From assembly GCF_001205715.1 (NCBI RefSeq), contig NZ_AQQZ01000009.1, forward strand, positions 124,001 to 188,000: DNA of 64,000 nucleotides. The letters are read 5' to 3'. Below the pieces are notes generated by a model that was not told where the DNA came from, did no database searches, and saw nothing but the letters and a program-made list of their open reading frames with translations. Source of the DNA: Pseudaestuariivita atlantica. GTDB taxonomy: Bacteria > Pseudomonadota > Alphaproteobacteria > Rhodobacterales > Rhodobacteraceae. Of this stretch, positions 61,346-64,000 are shown in pieces. Position numbers and translations under genes: made by a program. The first letter of the stretch is position 1, and each line of letters opens with the position of its first letter.

Positions 61346-62565
61346 CGGTCAATCTCCCCGAACACGATGTCCAACGTGCCGATGATCGCGGCAACGTCGG
61401 CCAGCTGGTGGCCCGTCGCGATGTGGTCCATCGCCTGCAGGTGCGGGAAGCCCGGCGCGCGCAGCTTGGCGCGGTAGGGTTTGTTGGTGCCGTCCGCGAC
61501 GAGGTAGACACCGAACTCGCCCTTGGGCGCTTCGACCGCGCAATAAACCTCGCCCTCGGGCACGTGGAAGCCCTCGGTATACAGCTTGAAGTGGTGGATG
61601 AGCGCCTCCATCGAGGTCTTCATCTCCCCCCGCTTCGGCGGCGTCAGCTTGCCGCGGGCCAGGACGTCGCCCTGCCCTTCGGGCGCGCGCAACTTGGCGA
61701 TCGCCTGCTTGATGATCGACACAGACTGCCGCATCTCCTCCATCCGGACGAGGTAGCGGTCATAGCAGTCCCCGTTCTTGCCGACCGGGATCTTGAAGTC
61801 GAATTCGTCGTAACATTCGTAAGGCTGGGCGCGGCGCAAATCCCATGCCAGCCCCGATCCGCGCACCATCACGCCCGAGAAGCCCCAGTTCTGGATGTCT
61901 TCTTCGGTCACGACGCCGATATCGGCGTTGCGCTGCTTGAAGATGCGGTTCTCGGTCAACAGGCCGTCGATATCGTGCATGAAGTTCGGGAACTTGTCGG
62001 CCCATGCCTCGATATCGTCCAGAAGCTCGGGCGGCAGGTCCTGATGGACACCACCGGGGCGGAAATAGGCGGCGTGCAGGCGTGCCCCGCAGGCGCGTTC
62101 GTAGAACACCATCAGCTCTTCACGCTCTTCGAACCCCCAGAGCGGCGGCGTCAGCGCGCCCACGTCCATGGCTTGCGTCGTGACGTTCAGCAGGTGGTTC
62201 AGGACGCGCCCGATCTCGGAATAAAGCACCCGGATCAGGGAGGCGCGGCGCGGCACTTCCACACCTGTCAGCTTTTCGATGGCCAGGCACCAGGCGTGTT
62301 CCTGGTTCATCGGCGCCACGTAATCCAGCCGGTCGAAATAGGGCAGGTTCTGCAGGTAGGTCCTGCTTTCCATCAGCTTCTCGGTGCCCCGGTGCAGAAG
62401 GCCGATATGCGGGTCGCAGCGCTCGACGATCTCGCCGTCCAGTTCCAGCACCAGCCGCAGAACGCCGTGCGCCGCGGGGTGTTGCGGCCCGAAGTTGATG
62501 TTGAAGTTGCGGATCTTCTGTTCGCCCGTCAGGGCGTCTTCGAAACCTTTGGAGCCGTCCATCAT
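61342..62565 (-). CDS. nuoD: NADH-quinone oxidoreductase subunit D
   Basis: 407 residues of the hydrogenase-large-subunit-like family, forming the quinone site with NuoB. Typical pieces are [22 protein letters not shown] in parts, [36 protein letters not shown] and the C-terminal DIVFGEIDR. Length is normal. Starts 52 bases after a small membrane-protein gene. Confidence 0.98.
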   Translation of the reverse strand: MMDGSKGFEDALTGEQKIRNFNINFGPQHPAAHGVLRLVLELDGEIVERCDPHIGLLHRGTEKLMESRTYLQNLPYFDRLDYVAPMNQEHAWCLAIEKLTGVEVPRRASLIRVLYSEIGRVLNHLLNVTTQAMDVGALTPPLWGFEEREELMVFYERACGARLHAAYFRPGGVHQDLPPELLDDIEAWADKFPNFMHDIDGLLTENRIFKQRNADIGVVTEEDIQNWGFSGVMVRGSGLAWDLRRAQPYECYDEFDFKIPVGKNGDCYDRYLVRMEEMRQSVSIIKQAIAKLRAPEGQGDVLARGKLTPPKRGEMKTSMEALIHHFKLYTEGFHVPEGEVYCAVEAPKGEFGVYLVADGTNKPYRAKLRAPGFPHLQAMDHIATGHQLADVAAIIGTLDIVFGEIDR

Positions 62566-62617
62566 GTGCGTGCCTCCGTGGCAGGGTGTTCGGTGTGTGT
62601 GTTTCGGGCCGGGCGCA

Positions 62618-62863
62618 TCAGACGATGTTCCTCGACGTGTAGACGAGTTTCGGGTCCCGCCGGTCCATGCGCCGCGCGCGAAGGCCGAACAGCATCGCGT
62701 AGGTGCCGCGCAGGATGACCCAGCCGATCAGGGCGCCGGCCAGCAGACCCACGGCGTAGAGGACAAGGTGATTGTCCATCCACCAATCCAGGTAGATGTA
62801 CTGCATCTTGACGTGATCCGGTACGCTGACCGGCACACTGAGAGCTGTCCAGATATCCACCAT
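62618..62863 (-). CDS. Small membrane protein between nuoC and nuoD
   Basis: 81 residues from ATG 62863. One clear span, [22 protein letters not shown], follows a Trp/Tyr-rich stretch ([10 protein letters not shown]). The C-terminus is basic ([14 protein letters not shown]). No family recognised. Support is from position in the operon and codon use like its neighbours. Confidence 0.65.
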   Translation of the reverse strand: MVDIWTALSVPVSVPDHVKMQYIYLDWWMDNHLVLYAVGLLAGALIGWVILRGTYAMLFGLRARRMDRRDPKLVYTSRNIV

Positions 62864-62879
62864 CACCCCGCGCCCCCGC

Positions 62880-63062
62880 TCACTTGTCGATCCCCGGAAT
62901 CTTGATCTGGTCACGATAGGCCATGATCCACAGAAGCGGGATCACCGTGAAGGGCGTCAGCGAGAAGATGGCGAACCACGACGGCAGGTTGAACCGTGGC
63001 AGGAACATCCAGAACGGCACCACCGTCAGCGCCGCCATGATCAGGTATCCCAGCATGCCCAT
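62880..63062 (-). CDS. Very small membrane protein between nuoC and nuoD
   Basis: 60 residues starting MGMLGYLIMAALTVVPFWMF, with a second hydrophobic stretch WFAIFSLTPFTVIPLLWIMAY. ATG 63062 has GGAGACAC upstream. The size and two-span build resemble other tiny operon proteins here. No family recognised. Confidence 0.65.
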   Translation of the reverse strand: MGMLGYLIMAALTVVPFWMFLPRFNLPSWFAIFSLTPFTVIPLLWIMAYRDQIKIPGIDK

Positions 63063-63132
63063 CAGCGTGTCTCCTGCCAGCAGACCAGACCCAAAGCCGG
63101 GTCGGGTGACGTTGCGCCTGCGTGAAGACGGC

Positions 63133-63744
63133 TCACGCCGCCCCCTCCTCGGTCTTCTCGTCACCGGGCAGCACGTATTCCGCGCCTTCCCACGGGGACA
63201 TGAAATCGAACTGGCGGTATTCCTGCACCAGCTTCACCGGTTCGTAGACGACGCGCTTCTGCTCTTCGTCGTACCGCACCTCGGTATAGCCGGTGGTCGG
63301 GAAGTCCTTGCGCAGCGGGTAGCCGCGGAAGCCGTAATCGGTGAGGATGCGCCGCAGGTCCGGGTGGCCCGAGAAGAGCACGCCGAACATGTCGAACACC
63401 TCGCGCTCGAACCAGTTGGCCGACGGGTGCACGTCGATGATCGACGGCATGATCGCGTCCTCGCGCACCTTGCAGCGCAGGCGGATGCGGGTGTTCTGGT
63501 ACATCGACAGGAAGTGATAGACGATGTCGAACCGCTTTTCCCTCTCGGGGTAGTCGACACCGGTGATGTCGACCAGCGTGGAGAACTGGCAGGTGCGGTC
63601 CTGCTTCAGGAACTCGACAAAGCCCGCGATGTTCGAAGGCGCGATGGTCATGTTCAACTCGCCATGATCGACCGACCAGCGCACCACGCAATCGGGGCGC
63701 TTGGCTTCGATATAGGCACCAAGCTCTTTCAGGGCGTCAGACAT
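63133..63744 (-). CDS. nuoC: NADH-quinone oxidoreductase subunit C
   Basis: 203 residues, the 30-kDa subunit, separate from nuoD. The hallmark [27 protein letters not shown] and [20 protein letters not shown] (in parts) is present. It scaffolds NuoD and NuoI. It lies 9 bases after nuoB. Length normal. Confidence 0.98.
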   Translation of the reverse strand: MSDALKELGAYIEAKRPDCVVRWSVDHGELNMTIAPSNIAGFVEFLKQDRTCQFSTLVDITGVDYPEREKRFDIVYHFLSMYQNTRIRLRCKVREDAIMPSIIDVHPSANWFEREVFDMFGVLFSGHPDLRRILTDYGFRGYPLRKDFPTTGYTEVRYDEEQKRVVYEPVKLVQEYRQFDFMSPWEGAEYVLPGDEKTEEGAA

Positions 63745-63753
63745 GTCGTCTCC

Positions 63754-64000
<247 letters not shown>

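Overview
The window reads as a high-GC chromosomal segment of a marine-type alphaproteobacterium, most likely family Rhodobacteraceae/Roseobacteraceae. The evidence is a long nuo (complex I) operon interspersed with small uncharacterised genes and followed by birA, coaX and rnj, DUF5333- and DUF5337-type proteins inside that operon, a myo-inositol catabolic cluster, and strongly GC-biased third codon positions. Species cannot be named from the sequence alone. No rRNA, tRNA, CRISPR array, intact insertion sequence or prophage gene was seen.

Layout. 1-6.2 kb: DNA alkylation repair protein (cut by the window edge), an atypical SDR, a Hint-domain protein, a SnoaL-like protein, a tandem universal stress protein, release factor 3 and a PCu(A)C-like protein. 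6.3-17.4 kb: inositol cluster. The minus-strand genes are an IolJ-like aldolase, iolB, iolC and iolD. The plus-strand genes are two Gfo/Idh/MocA dehydrogenases around an IolE-like dehydratase. A LacI-type regulator and two more sugar-type enzymes (LtnD-like dehydrogenase, TIM-barrel isomerase) follow. Near-identical palindromic operators lie at the iolD/dehydrogenase divergent promoter and beside the LacI gene, so one regulator probably controls both. 17.5-26.2 kb: an oligopeptide-type ABC transporter, a DUF2461 protein, and an amino-acid-type ABC transporter. 26.2-26.85 kb: gene-poor stretch with a dispersed repeat and decayed ORFs. 26.9-38.8 kb: scattered single genes (AhpD-like, Lrp-type ligand domain, class V aminotransferase, SufT-, TfoX- and IscA-like, LysR, two 2OG oxygenases, tpiA, glycosyltransferase, DEAD-box helicase, CoA transferase, OsmC). 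38.9-64 kb: one long minus-strand operon running nuoB, C, D, E, F, G, H, I, J, K, L, M, N and then birA, coaX, rnj.

The points most worth following are these. The nuo operon carries about sixteen non-canonical genes. One of them is a membrane-anchored 11-residue-repeat protein whose C-terminal 80 residues are about 79% identical to a C-terminal extension on NuoE. A roughly 170-bp element occurs three times, each copy starting exactly at the stop codon of the preceding gene. A second family of 28-30 bp hairpin repeats shows a compensatory base-pair change between copies. A secreted-protein gene takes the charged start of its signal peptide from two tandem AT-rich palindromes.
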